From NCBI GenBank assembly GCA_016800925.1, contig JABCPU010000136.1, forward strand, positions 1-64,000: DNA of 64,000 nucleotides, in the 5' to 3' direction. A model generated the notes under the pieces. That model was not told the DNA's origin and did no database searches. It saw only the letters and a list, made by a program, of their open reading frames with translations. The position numbers were made by a program, and so were the translations under genes. Below are positions 1 through 10,031 of this stretch, piece after piece. Origin of the DNA: Suillus spraguei. Taxonomy: Eukaryota; Basidiomycota; Agaricomycetes; Boletales; Suillaceae. Numbering within the stretch: position 1 is the stretch's first letter; each line of letters opens with the position of its first letter.

Positions 1-38
1 CGCATCAGCACTTGATCAGCTACCAACCAAACATTGAA

Positions 39-1508
39 ATGTCTTTTCCCACTGCTTACATTACACCCGTCGTCGCTGCCACCAATGACTCCGACTCTGA
101 AACTGAACGATACGGAACCCTTACCACTGAAATCGATAACTCTTCTTACATCGAAGCCGCCATTCTCTGCGAGGGACATGCCCTCGAAATCGAAAGAATC
201 CTTACCGAAAGAGGCGCCTTCCCTGCTCTCCTCATCGTCAACATCATTCGTATTGCAGCCCTCATTGAAGCCACTGCCAAAGAAACAGCGGAAATTACTC
301 TCCGTCACCGCTTCCTTCATCTTCAAAAACGCATTCGTGCTTACGCTATGTTGCTTCTTCCCGATTCCTTTAAGAATGATGTTGAAGAAGCTATTCACAT
401 CATTGCCGAGCGTCGAGCAGGTGTTGCTCGACCTCCCTCTCCGCAGGAAGATACGCCACTTCCTATCCCAGCACCCTCTTCTTCACGCACTTATACTAGT
501 CTTGACGCCTTTACTGGCTTATACACTGCTGTCCAAGAGATCGGACAACTTACAACCCAAGTCGTCGAAACCATTCAACAGTCGGTTGCTGAAACAAGAG
601 CAGCCAGAAACCTAGTGGAAGAAACCATTACCGATCTACAGCAGACACAAAGTAACCTTGCCTCTCCACGAACCCCATCCCCGATTCAACGACCAACCTC
701 ACCGCCCCCCATTACCTTCTCTCATGAACATCCCGCATGGCTGTATGAACCATGCACAGAAGAACAGGTCGAAGCCGCAAAATTACTAGGAATCTCTACC
801 ACTGAACTGGTAACATTAGGTCCTCGACTCCGCGACCTTCATATACATCCTCCTATGTCTATCCCATCGTCATTCGGTCCTATGGATCCTATTTCACCGG
901 TCTTAGTAAAAGACTTCGGTATCACTTCCCCTTCTTCTTCCACCGAACTCCTTGCAGCTGCCGAGCGTGCAATCACTCCGGACCTTCCTGACTCAGCATA
1001 CACGCTATCCACCGCCCAACAAGCGCAACTTAAGCGACAGAACACCCTTGCCTTAAAACGTATGATGAAGAAAAAGGGAAAGAAGCGCGCAAGATCCACT
1101 AGTCCCACACCCATCATCTCTCCATCTCCCCTACGCAAAGTCTCTTCTAATCCCGACGAGAACATGAAATGCCGCGTCTGTGGATTACTGGGACATCGTC
1201 AAAAGAATTGTGCGGAATATCAGTGCAAGGTTTGCAGATATTGGTCGCCTACTCATTTATCCCTCTATTGCCCCGATCGAGTTGGGCCTCCTCCCTTCGG
1301 GTTAACTTGGAAAGATGAAGGATTCTATGACGCACTTCGCGCTTGGGAAAAGCAGCTTGACGATGAACGCGTTCATAAAGAGAAGAGAAAGGACTCTAAA
1401 CGACGCGCTGGTTTGGAGGAAGCTAAGTACATGATGAGCGGATCCTTTGCTGATGAAGATTATGAATGGAGCGATGATCCCATCTACTATGCGAACCAAG
1501 ATGATTGA
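39..1508 (+). CDS. Gag-like nucleocapsid ORF of a tyrosine-recombinase retrotransposon
   Basis: A 489-codon open frame starts at the first in-frame ATG (39) and runs to TGA at 1508. The N-terminal 115 residues are predicted helical. The middle is rich in Pro, Ser and Thr. The C-terminus carries a zinc knuckle (C-x2-C-x4-H-x4-C, around residues 380-393) followed at once by a second Cys cluster (C-x2-C-x11-C). A highly acidic tail closes the protein. Zinc knuckles of this type are typical of retroelement Gag proteins, which package the RNA. The RNase H and tyrosine recombinase frames downstream support the assignment to one element, now interrupted by a solo LTR 32 bases after this stop. The frame is intact, so the insertion or deletion is probably not old. 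The element's left end lies outside or at the very edge of the window. Confidence 0.72.
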   Translation: MSFPTAYITPVVAATNDSDSETERYGTLTTEIDNSSYIEAAILCEGHALEIERILTERGAFPALLIVNIIRIAALIEATAKETAEITLRHRFLHLQKRIRAYAMLLLPDSFKNDVEEAIHIIAERRAGVARPPSPQEDTPLPIPAPSSSRTYTSLDAFTGLYTAVQEIGQLTTQVVETIQQSVAETRAARNLVEETITDLQQTQSNLASPRTPSPIQRPTSPPPITFSHEHPAWLYEPCTEEQVEAAKLLGISTTELVTLGPRLRDLHIHPPMSIPSSFGPMDPISPVLVKDFGITSPSSSTELLAAAERAITPDLPDSAYTLSTAQQAQLKRQNTLALKRMMKKKGKKRARSTSPTPIISPSPLRKVSSNPDENMKCRVCGLLGHRQKNCAEYQCKVCRYWSPTHLSLYCPDRVGPPPFGLTWKDEGFYDALRAWEKQLDDERVHKEKRKDSKRRAGLEEAKYMMSGSFADEDYEWSDDPIYYANQDD

Positions 1509-1540
1509 AAGCCGGTGACTTTCAGTATAATACGGGGTAA

Positions 1541-2014
1541 TGTTACAATCGTACGTGCCCCTATTCATTTTCCTCTTCATTTACCTTGTATATTACGTAA
1601 CAAGACTCTGACTCATATGCTCAACGCATCTGTACTATAGTTGCCTTCCTTCTTTGGATACGCACTTACATTCTCACGACTCTCTTGGTCTGTGCGCACA
1701 TATTGGCCTATTTAAGCACAGTGTACTTGTAGTAGATTCTCTACTTTAATCTTACTGGGTTTTACCTGGAATCTCCTTCGCTTAGGTCTCCAACCTAAGT
1801 CGTCTTGAATCGTCTCTAAGTCTAAGCACTCCTTAGCCTTAGTCTCTATTCTCGCTGATACCTCTTTGACTTGTCATTGAGGCTAGACCCTTGATCGTAC
1901 TCGGAACACGTTCCTTGTACTTTCACCTTGTTCTCTTTTGAACATTGTAAGAACTCCCAGCAGACCGTCTGTGTCTTTTCACTGTCGCTGGTGACGCCAC
2001 CCCAGTTCGTAACA
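1541..2014 (+). mobile_element. Solo LTR (474 bp, TGTTAC...GTAACA) inside the retrotransposon
   Basis: The block begins TGTTACAATCGTACGTGCCC and ends CCCAGTTCGTAACA, giving the 5'-TG...CA-3' inverted ends expected of an LTR. A second, diverged copy of exactly the same length lies on the opposite strand at 62472-62945. No internal coding sequence is attached, so this is a solo LTR. The flanking pentamers (GGTAA before, CAACT after) do not match, so there is no target-site duplication. The LTR sits exactly where the reverse transcriptase of the host element should be. Confidence 0.8.
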
Positions 2015-2015
2015 C

Positions 2016-2655
2016 AACTCCTCAACTCCAGAACCCTCTAGCATTTTCCGACGCGAGCTCAGGAATAGGAATAGGAATAGTCATTGGTGATCGTTGGAGA
2101 GCGTGGCGACTAATTCCAGGCTGGCAAACTCATAATGACAAACGAGATATTGGCTGGGCAGAAGCCGTCGGCTTCGAACTCCTTATACATGCCATCTCCT
2201 CTTTCCCTGGCATTAGCAGCAACGTCCTCGTCCACGGAGACAACACTGGAGTCGTGGAAGGTTGGTGGAAGCACAGACACCGCAATAAAGAAGTCAACGG
2301 AGTATTCAGAAGAATCCATGATTTCCTCCACAATCTACCCCACCGTCTCGAAATTGTCACTACGTACGTCGCGAGCGAACACAACCCTGCAGATGACCCA
2401 TCTAGAGGCATTCTCGGACCCTCCCACCTTCTTCTCCCCCCCATCAGTATCCCTCACGAGCTTGAACCGTTCATTATCGACGCCACCCAACCTCTATCCC
2501 CTACTGAACTACGGCTACTGCGGGACGGGAAATACTCCGTTCCCGCGGCTAAGCTCATCAATCGAGCACTCGTCAAGCAAAGAGCAGCAGAGCGACAGGA
2601 GATCTCTAGAACAGAAGAAGAGGAATACATTAGTGCGGCACTCCGAGACGAATGA
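2016..2655 (+). pseudogene. RNase H remnant of the RT/RNase H polyprotein (Ngaro/DIRS-like)
   Basis: Immediately after the LTR an open frame runs to TGA at 2653-2655 with no usable start codon. Near its start it reads AFSDASSGIGIGIVIGDRW, then GWAEAVGFELL and DNTGVVEGWW. This series of Asp-containing blocks and an alternating beta pattern is characteristic of the RNase H domain of DIRS-superfamily retrotransposons. A later EHNPADDPSRG block is the usual C-terminal RNase H signature of these elements. The whole reverse transcriptase domain (fingers, palm, YxDD) is absent, replaced by the solo LTR. The stop lies four bases before the tyrosine recombinase start in another frame, so the original gene order gag-RT/RH-YR is kept. 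Confidence 0.8.
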
Positions 2656-2659
2656 CTCT

Positions 2660-3874
2660 ATGAACCGTTCGCGGTTCGGAGCTCCGTTAGCCCAAAGCCA
2701 ACCAGTACAGATTGCAACCCCCCAAGTCTACAGACAGCCCTTAACACCGCGCCCGTCAGTCCTTCGCCCGCACTGTTTAGCGCGAGATCGATTAAGGCTT
2801 TGGGTACCAGCAGGAGAGAGTACCAGGCAACTAGCGTCGACACCAGAGAAGTCGCCGAACCACGAGGTATCGGATGAACAATTAGATCGAATCCTAGATG
2901 TGATAGGTTCAGCGTGGGCGCAATCCACAAAGGAGACGTACGGGGCGGGTTTACTAGTGTTCCACGTATACTGCGATATCAACCACGTCGAAGAAGACAA
3001 ACGTTGCCCCGTTAATCCCAACCTGCTCCTAGAGTTCCTATCTAGCTGTGCTGGTTCCTATTCAGGATCAGCAATAGCTAACTTCGTAGCAGGTATTAAA
3101 GCCTGGCACTTACTCCACGGAAGAGCCTGGGTGATCCAACCGGGAGAACTCAAAACGTTACTCGAAGGCGCAGCAGTCCTCGCTCCTCCATCTTCGAAGC
3201 GTCCAAAGAGGCAGCCTTTCACTCCCGATTTCATGACATGCATCCGCAACCAGATGGACTTAAACAAACCACTCGATGCAGCTTTCTACGCCTGCATGAT
3301 GACGATGTTCTACTCTATAGCACGTCTAGGTGAATTCACAGTTAAAACAATCAAAAGTTTTGACCCACGCAAACACATCACGAGAAACGGAATGTCCGAA
3401 GCCACCGACCACAATAATCTACCGGTAACCAAGTTCACACTACCCAGCACGAAATCGTCACCTCTGTCGGGAGAAGAAACCTATTGGGCAGCTCAAAACG
3501 GCCCTACAGACCCAAAGGAAGCTATGCAGAATCACTTACGAGTGAACCCAGGAGGAGCTGAAGAACACCTTTTCGCGTGGAAACACGACAAAGGCCTAAG
3601 ACCGCTTTCAAAGTCGGAATTCGTAAAACGACTAACACTAGCAGCGAGCGCGGCAGGTTTACCGGACCTCAAGGGTCACGGACTGCGCATCGGGGGAACG
3701 TTGGAATACTTGTTGAGAGGAGTACCGTTCGACGTAGTCAAAACGATGGGGAGGTGGTCGAGTGAAGCTTTCACCATCTACTTGCGAGACCATGCGAAAA
3801 TACTAGCTCCTTACATCCAATCGTCGCCCGCTCTAGAACCATTCACAAGGTATACACTTCCACCGGTACGCTAG
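2660..3874 (+). CDS. Tyrosine recombinase of an Ngaro/DIRS-like retrotransposon
   Basis: The 404-aa frame starts at ATG 2660, four bases after the RNase H stop. The open frame extends further upstream, but there it overlaps real RNase H sequence in another frame, so 2660 is preferred. Catalytic features of the tyrosine recombinase (phage integrase) family are visible: a first arginine in SIARLGEF, the box HGLRIGG (H-x-x-R), then GRWSSEAFTIYLRDH, which supplies the conserved Trp and the nucleophilic Tyr. A helical N-terminal SAM-like region precedes it. In DIRS/Ngaro elements this enzyme integrates circular cDNA without target duplication. The frame looks complete, but the element cannot make reverse transcriptase, so it is non-autonomous at best. 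Confidence 0.83.
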   Translation: MNRSRFGAPLAQSQPVQIATPQVYRQPLTPRPSVLRPHCLARDRLRLWVPAGESTRQLASTPEKSPNHEVSDEQLDRILDVIGSAWAQSTKETYGAGLLVFHVYCDINHVEEDKRCPVNPNLLLEFLSSCAGSYSGSAIANFVAGIKAWHLLHGRAWVIQPGELKTLLEGAAVLAPPSSKRPKRQPFTPDFMTCIRNQMDLNKPLDAAFYACMMTMFYSIARLGEFTVKTIKSFDPRKHITRNGMSEATDHNNLPVTKFTLPSTKSSPLSGEETYWAAQNGPTDPKEAMQNHLRVNPGGAEEHLFAWKHDKGLRPLSKSEFVKRLTLAASAAGLPDLKGHGLRIGGTLEYLLRGVPFDVVKTMGRWSSEAFTIYLRDHAKILAPYIQSSPALEPFTRYTLPPVR

Positions 3875-4619
3875 AGCGAAACAATTAGTGAGTCCACTCC
3901 TTCTTTTCATAGGGCACCAAGCTTCGCCTTTACGCGTCGTAGCCCTCCTAAACCATCGGGAACACAGCTCACCTTGCTACATCAGGTTCGGTTTCGAGTT
4001 TCAGGCCGGAAAGGCCCTGCGGGCCTTCGCCCAGTAACCCAACAACCTTATCACATTTTGTACTTGAGTAGATTCGCATTCCGCACCTTGTCAACAACTA
4101 CATCTGCGTCCTTCGGACGTTAGCGTTTTCCGCCATTCGAATTTAACATTTGATTCTAGTAAAAGTCCAAGATACTTCGTAGTGCAGCGCATAGACTTGG
4201 AGCAATTGGAAAGAGTGTTGCTCGAATGCGGATCATGAGTGATAGTAGACAGCGTGCTTTGCATAATTGGAGGGGAAATAATTATCTCTAGAGAAGACGA
4301 TGTTGTTGATACTGGGCCTTGAGCCCCATGTGTCCGACATGAAGTTAATTCAAATATTCGCGTTTCGGGGTGTTCCGTCCAGGAAGTTTCGAAGATATCC
4401 AAAGCGTAACCTGATATGCCCATTCGCCCCCGCAGCTGCAAGCAAGAAGTATGAATATTAATACCCAGTTCCCTGGTTTCATTGTAGTACAGCTAGTACT
4501 AGTACTAGTGTTACTGCCGCGCCTCACAGACGATTATGTAATCGTGTGCACTATGTGTAGGCCTCCTGTTTGCGTCGCGGCGTTCAGTCATTCCTTTCCA
4601 TAACCATTACACGACAGCT
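3875..4619. other. Right flank of the retrotransposon and promoter region of the RBR gene; no gene supported
   Basis: A perfect hairpin AAGGCCC-TGC-GGGCCTT lies at 4011-4027, about 140 bases after the recombinase stop. It could belong to the element's 3' untranslated or terminal region. Open frames on the minus strand between 4091 and 4527 have no recognisable domain. A (CTAGTA)-like simple stretch lies near 4490-4510. Confidence 0.4.
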
Positions 4620-6826
4620 ATGGTCTCAAATATTCACCTCAATGGGCCCAATGATAGCATTGCCGATATCTTGCAAGGAAGGGAGCGCATCGTATCTTAC
4701 CCTGGCACGAGTCAATTCAGTGGTCGCGGTGTATCTGCATGTGGCCTTGCAGCCATGAATTTTGCAAGAGTGCTTTCTGACCTCGTCCACATACATAGCA
4801 AGGACAATATGATAGATCTTATTCGAGCTATCACCAGCAAAGAGGTCATTCAAGTAAGTGTTTGGCCTGATTTAGCGCCCGTCAAATCCATGGCCATAGC
4901 CCCTCATTCTCACGAAACGTCATACCATAGGACATTATTTCCATCTGCTCGGGGTGGTCAAGTGACTTGCACTTGGACGTGGAAGAAATTCAACAGGTTC
5001 CGTTATTCGAGAAGTCTTTGAAACTTGTATCAACACGATTTGGTCCCCCAAAGGCGAAGCAATTTAGGCGTACTCTAGAGTAAGCCAATCGTTCGTTTAT
5101 CGGTTTCATCACCTCTATGATCTTCTCAGATATATGCAAGGTTTGAGTTCTTCTGCCACTGTCATCATCACCCGCCCTCCTGAGATCATCGCATGCGCGA
5201 TAATCAAAAGATCGGAGAAGGATGTCTTCGTGATTTTCGATTCTCACCCGCGGCCAAGCTATCCTGCTGGTGCTGGTCTTATTCTCAATACATCGATTGA
5301 CCAAGCGGCCTCACGCTTGGCCAGCATATTACCTGCTACCGACAGCCATCTTCTTTCCCTGAGTGGCTTGCAATGGCAGGCTCAGCTACTTAACAACGTC
5401 TCAGGCCATATCTTCATATCAAATGGACCACCTGCAGACATGCAAGGCATGCAGCATGCTGTCGTCGAATCCAGCCTGGCTGTTTTGAGATTGCGAGCCG
5501 AAGTGGTTGGATTAAAGCAGAAAAATGCGAGGCTGACTGAAGAAAACGAGACACTTGAAGGAGAGGTTCAACGCTTGGATGATGCTTTGAGTATTGAGAA
5601 GAAGAAAGTGGTGTCGCTTCAGGAATACTCCAAGACCGTACAGAATAATAGTGATCGGAACCTCACCTCACGGCCCCTCCCTTCACGATCTTCAAACGCA
5701 ATAGCTGGACCATCGTTGCTGGCTCCGGTCAAGTTCTCGCCCTCGTCCTCGTCATCCAACAGAATAACAAACGATGATCACTATCGCAATGCAGACGGAT
5801 GGTCATCGCTTTGTGATACAGTCAAGGAAGACCTAGGACATGAGTGGGGGCTCGACAGCCTGAATTCAGCTGCGGCTTTCGAGTTGCAGCAGTCTTTCGA
5901 CATGGAAGATTTGCAACTTCGTTATCAAATGCAAACTCTGGCTGCCTCGCTCCCACACAACTTTTCGTGCTTAATATGCATGGAAGAACAACCTATGGAC
6001 AACAGTGTGGATCTTGAATGTAAACACTCGATATGCAGAAGTTGTATCCGAGGACATATTTGCTCCAAGATCGAAGAACATCGCTTTCCAGTCCTATGTC
6101 CCGTTTGCATGACAGAAAAGAATAACCGTCAACCTAAAGGTTTGTACATCTTTTTTAGTACCCATTACTAATCCGCCGTCCTTTAGCAATCTCGGGAATC
6201 CTCGTGCAGCAAATTGGCGTCGATGAGCGGCAATATGCGATTTGGGAAGACATGGAGCTTAGCCAGCTTTCAATTCTCCTTCACTGCCGCAAGTGAGTGT
6301 CTTACCTGTGTTACCTTCCAGCGCATTAACCATGTCATTTTAGATGTCAGCGTTCTGTTCCTGTAGACAGGCGGGAGCATGAGGAATCTCGCATGCTGGT
6401 TTGCCCTTTACCCGATTGTGACCATGTTTGGTGTAAAGCCTGCCAGCAATCTTTTACAATCGGCGGTCCTCCCCATTCCTGTGACGGAACCTCGGAATTG
6501 GACCATTTAATGAAGCAGCGTGGGTGGAAGTATTGCCCAAGTATGTGCTCTTCCTATTGGTTATTGTTGTTACTTATGGTCATTGGCAGATTGCAAAACA
6601 CCGGTCCAGAGGGACGGGGGATGCAGCCATATGACCGTGTGTGATCTACTTCTTGACAAGTACACTAAAATTTATGCTGTCGTAGTGCATCTCCCCGGCT
6701 TGCAACACCCACTTTTGCTACGTTTGTGGGAAAAGTATTGTTCGCAGCGCCTTGCGAGGCGACATTCAGAACGCGGTCGCTGCTCATTATCGTGTTTGCA
6801 GTCTGTTTGATGTTCCCAGAGAGTGA
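4620..6826 (+). CDS. RBR-type E3 ubiquitin ligase with an N-terminal cysteine-peptidase-like domain
   Basis: Seven exons can be assembled: 4620-4853, 4931-5079, 5130-6139, 6187-6292, 6344-6540, 6590-6636 and 6686-6826. They give 627 aa with all splice sites GT-AG and phase-consistent. Residues from C408 form RING1 (CLICMEEQ...CPVC). Exon 5 supplies the in-between-RING Cys/His set. Exons 6-7 supply the Rcat domain, with YCPNCKTPVQRDGGCSHMTC containing the predicted catalytic Cys of the GGC motif (about C577). RBR ligases accept ubiquitin from an E2 on this Cys before passing it to the substrate. A coiled coil (around residues 250-300) precedes RING1. The N-terminal about 230 residues hold GVSACGLAAMNFAR (Cys41) and VFVIFDSHPRP (Asp165, His167), a Cys/Asp/His arrangement that resembles papain-fold peptidases. 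That part is inference. Such architectures are familiar in mushrooms. Confidence 0.85.
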
Positions 6827-9800
6827 GGCATCGGCAGTAGCGGACAGGAATGTTGTAAGTTTATGTGGATACAAGTCGGGCTGTAACATTTTTGTCAGAG
6901 TATTCGAGAAGTGTAATTTGGGACGGTCTTGGATTAGAATATTACGCTTATGGCGGGGCTAGAGAATTGAACTGAGCACCAACTTCCGACATTGAGTCTA
7001 CCGTGGAAGCAAAGTTGAACAGCATATGTATCAGTGAACGCTACCGAGTTCACTGGCACTAGTGACTAGCGAGGCATTGGTAATAACGTCCTCGTCTGTG
7101 GAGGTGCAAACCAAGTTAGCACGGCCGGATGTGCCATTCTCTGAATTCTCGTACGATTAAGCCTTCTTGCTTTCTCCGTCAGTGCACAGGCTGGCTATAA
7201 ATGCGGCAGTAGTAGAGTTACACAAGCCCTCCTGAGTCTATGGTGTAATGTCGCTCCATTATCATTGCAGTTCAGCATATGCAATAGCGCTAGTAACTCG
7301 CGATGCGTCACCATTATTTTTTTCCCATCGCCAGAAAGGAAAGATTTACGCAGCTCATCCCCTTGCAATGCTTCTAACCAGGAGTGCTGCATACATATCT
7401 TTCCCAGTCGCTTCATCTGACGTCATCAGAAATCTCGAGCAAAATAGATTGAACAAGATATTTGACAAGGTATACTTACACTAGCGGTGACAGACGGTGG
7501 ATGATCCGAAAGGCCGCTGAGGGTAATAGTACTTGAATATAGCTGTATATTAGATAACTGTTGTGGTGATGAATTGAGGACATCTCCACGACAGCGGAGA
7601 ATTGAATAGTGATGAGATGCGATGCGAAAAGCTTTTGGGTGCATACTGGGGTCAGCATTTTACATGGCCTAGCATGGTCAACGTCCGATCGAGGCTGTAC
7701 ACGTCTCGCCGCATCAACCATATAACACTGGTGTGAAAGCAGATACATGACACACTACGCACACACTAAGCGGTGCAAAAAAGGCGAATTATCACGCCGT
7801 CAACTCATGTAGTTAAATCCAGGATGCAACTACTCACGCGATTGCCGCAGTACTGGACACTTTTACGCAAAAGATAAGACAATTCTCAGTGATACCCTCA
7901 CTAGCGGATATCAATGTGTCAGCAACAGAAGGCATAGCAGATATTGATACTGTCAAAGCACTGGCGGCAACGACAGGAAGGACAAAGGAGAAACGTATTG
8001 TTTGTGAGGATGTATGGGGGATCAAATAAATATGAAGAGGACAACAGGGAGACGCCTTGCTTTGTATGCTGAATATCGGTAGAGGAGGAACTACTCACCT
8101 GAATTTCACTTTCAAAAGTTTAATAACCGCAATGCCAGCCGATTTCCACCATCTTGTGAAACAGCTTCCGTTGGCGATTTGGCGTGGGATGACAGATCAT
8201 CATGCGAATGCGATCAATCATACCAGCAGTAGATTGAGCAAATCTTCCGGTTCGATCGTGTTGACTTAAACAACAGCTTGAGTTTTTGGAACTCTGCCTC
8301 CGATATGTGATGCTCGAATTTACCTGCAGAAAGATCAAGGCCCATTAACTCGTACAAACTGCAGCCGGGATATGCACCTCTACAGAGAAGAATGGAAGTA
8401 TTACGAGAATAACGTGTACAAGGTTATGTGGCACACTCTGGGCATGGGCCACGATGATCAGGGACTTTTTCAATGGTTGGGAGGGGGGGCATCTTGACCA
8501 TTCGCGTGGTTCACTTCCGAGGCTCGGCAGGACTTGAACTTCAGTAGAAGGTCACCTCAATATAAGAAGACACCGCATGATGGTAGTGTGGTATGATCAT
8601 TGTATGACCGTGCAGATTCTGTTCCATCATTGATGAATTCGTTGTCCTAATAGAACATTAGAATTTAATTTCCTGACCTAGTGATCGTGATGGTTTCAAG
8701 AGTCGGCCATCTCCGGCGCCCGCAGTAACACTATATAGCAAGTGACTGAGAGTGTTTAGCCTTGGCCTTGGCCCAGTGGCCATTGGTAAAATTGACATGG
8801 TTGGTGCATTGAACATTTAGGTGGGCACAAGGAGAGTCGGAAGACGACGGGTCTTTGTTAGTATTATGTAAGTAAAATAATTGCATCATATTGAGAAACT
8901 CGAACCCAGGACTTCGGCTCTACATAGAACGAACCAAACATGGGCTATTCGAGTTATCGGCTGTGTCGGCACTGCTCTTCCACACGCATGGTCATTACCT
9001 GTCCATGTCACCTGTGTAGAACGGTTTTCCTTATCTGTGTGCAGTTTTCTGATTCCGTGGCAGTGAACAGAAAGTAGCACATAGTATACTGTTCGTGCTC
9101 GTTCATGCTGGGCCGCCATGATTAACCATCCATACGGCCCCTCGTCTTGCATGTATGCCAATGTGGTGAGGTTTCATGTTGCTTGAGCATAGTGTTACCA
9201 GTCTCACGGTTCGGGAACTCTTTCAGGACGATAGTTATAGTGAATTCCGATATGTGTCACCTCCCCCAGATCGCCTCTATAGCTTCGTGCCGGTAGGCCA
9301 TCTCGTGGTCTTGTTTAATCAATATTGATATTGCAAACTTGAAGAGGTTATCAGTTGATTCCATGCCCTGGTACGGGCCAACTGAATACTCAGTCACAAC
9401 TTCAAGTAGAGGCTATGACCAACGAGATTCTTTGCCTTTTCAATGTACACTTCAGGTATGTCTATGTCTCCAGAGAACTCTATAGTACCTGTTCGGAATA
9501 TTGTCTCCCCCAGGAACGTGCTTGCCGGTTGTTTAAACGAGTGCAGTCAAAAATGAGGAGTAGATGGCGACCGTTTCATTTACGATCTCTATTTTTACGC
9601 CCTTGTCACTATGACGTCCGTGATGACCCAGGTGAGTTTTATACTAGATATAGAGGCTCTGTATCTCATTGCAGGCAGATATCTCTCTCTAGTATTTAAC
9701 GATGCTCTCGAATTTCTGGCTTCAACTGTTACTGTACTAAAACACACATATATATATATATCTATTATTTTGCCCCGCTATACCTTGCCGCACCATTCCT

Positions 9801-10031
9801 CCTGTTTACCGGATGTTAGTCCCTTCGAGGTTCTAATACTGAACTAGGTGATTTTAAGAGATCTGGCGTGATATTGTGATCAACAATGTTCATATTGGCT
9901 AGCCTCGACTTAGTATGCATACCTCTGAGTTGAGACTTTGAGCTTTACGTAGAATGCAAAGGTTCGTATGACGTAATAATAGTACTTGCATTCTGCTCCC
10001 GTTGCAAGCTGATCTCCGTCTGTTTGCGTCA
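6827..10031. other. 3.2-kb gap without a supportable gene
   Basis: Only short open frames occur. The most gene-like is on the minus strand around 7850-8340. A short frame from 8025 to about 7852 ends at a good GTGAGT donor (about 7838), and another GTGAGT lies near 8099. I could not join these into a protein with a recognisable domain. It may be a decayed helical domain of an NLR-type gene. A short TA-repeat lies near 9750-9765. Nothing else structured was seen. Confidence 0.35.

Noticed and set aside
34..615. Plus-strand 193-codon frame overlapping Gag
   Set aside because: It is an out-of-frame shadow of the Gag ORF with unnatural Leu/Ser/Pro composition and no domain.
2130..2660. Upstream extension of the tyrosine recombinase frame and minus-strand frames in the same place
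   Set aside because: The RNase H protein in another frame is clearly the real coding sequence here, so the recombinase was started at 2660.
4091..4527. Minus-strand frames with a hydrophobic stretch (KPGNWVLIFILLACSCGG)
   Set aside because: It could suggest a signal peptide, but there is no consistent exon chain and no domain; it lies in the promoter of the RBR gene.
7834..8340. Possible minus-strand exons with GTGAGT donors
   Set aside because: I could not keep one reading frame across the pieces, and no motif supports an NLR or other gene.
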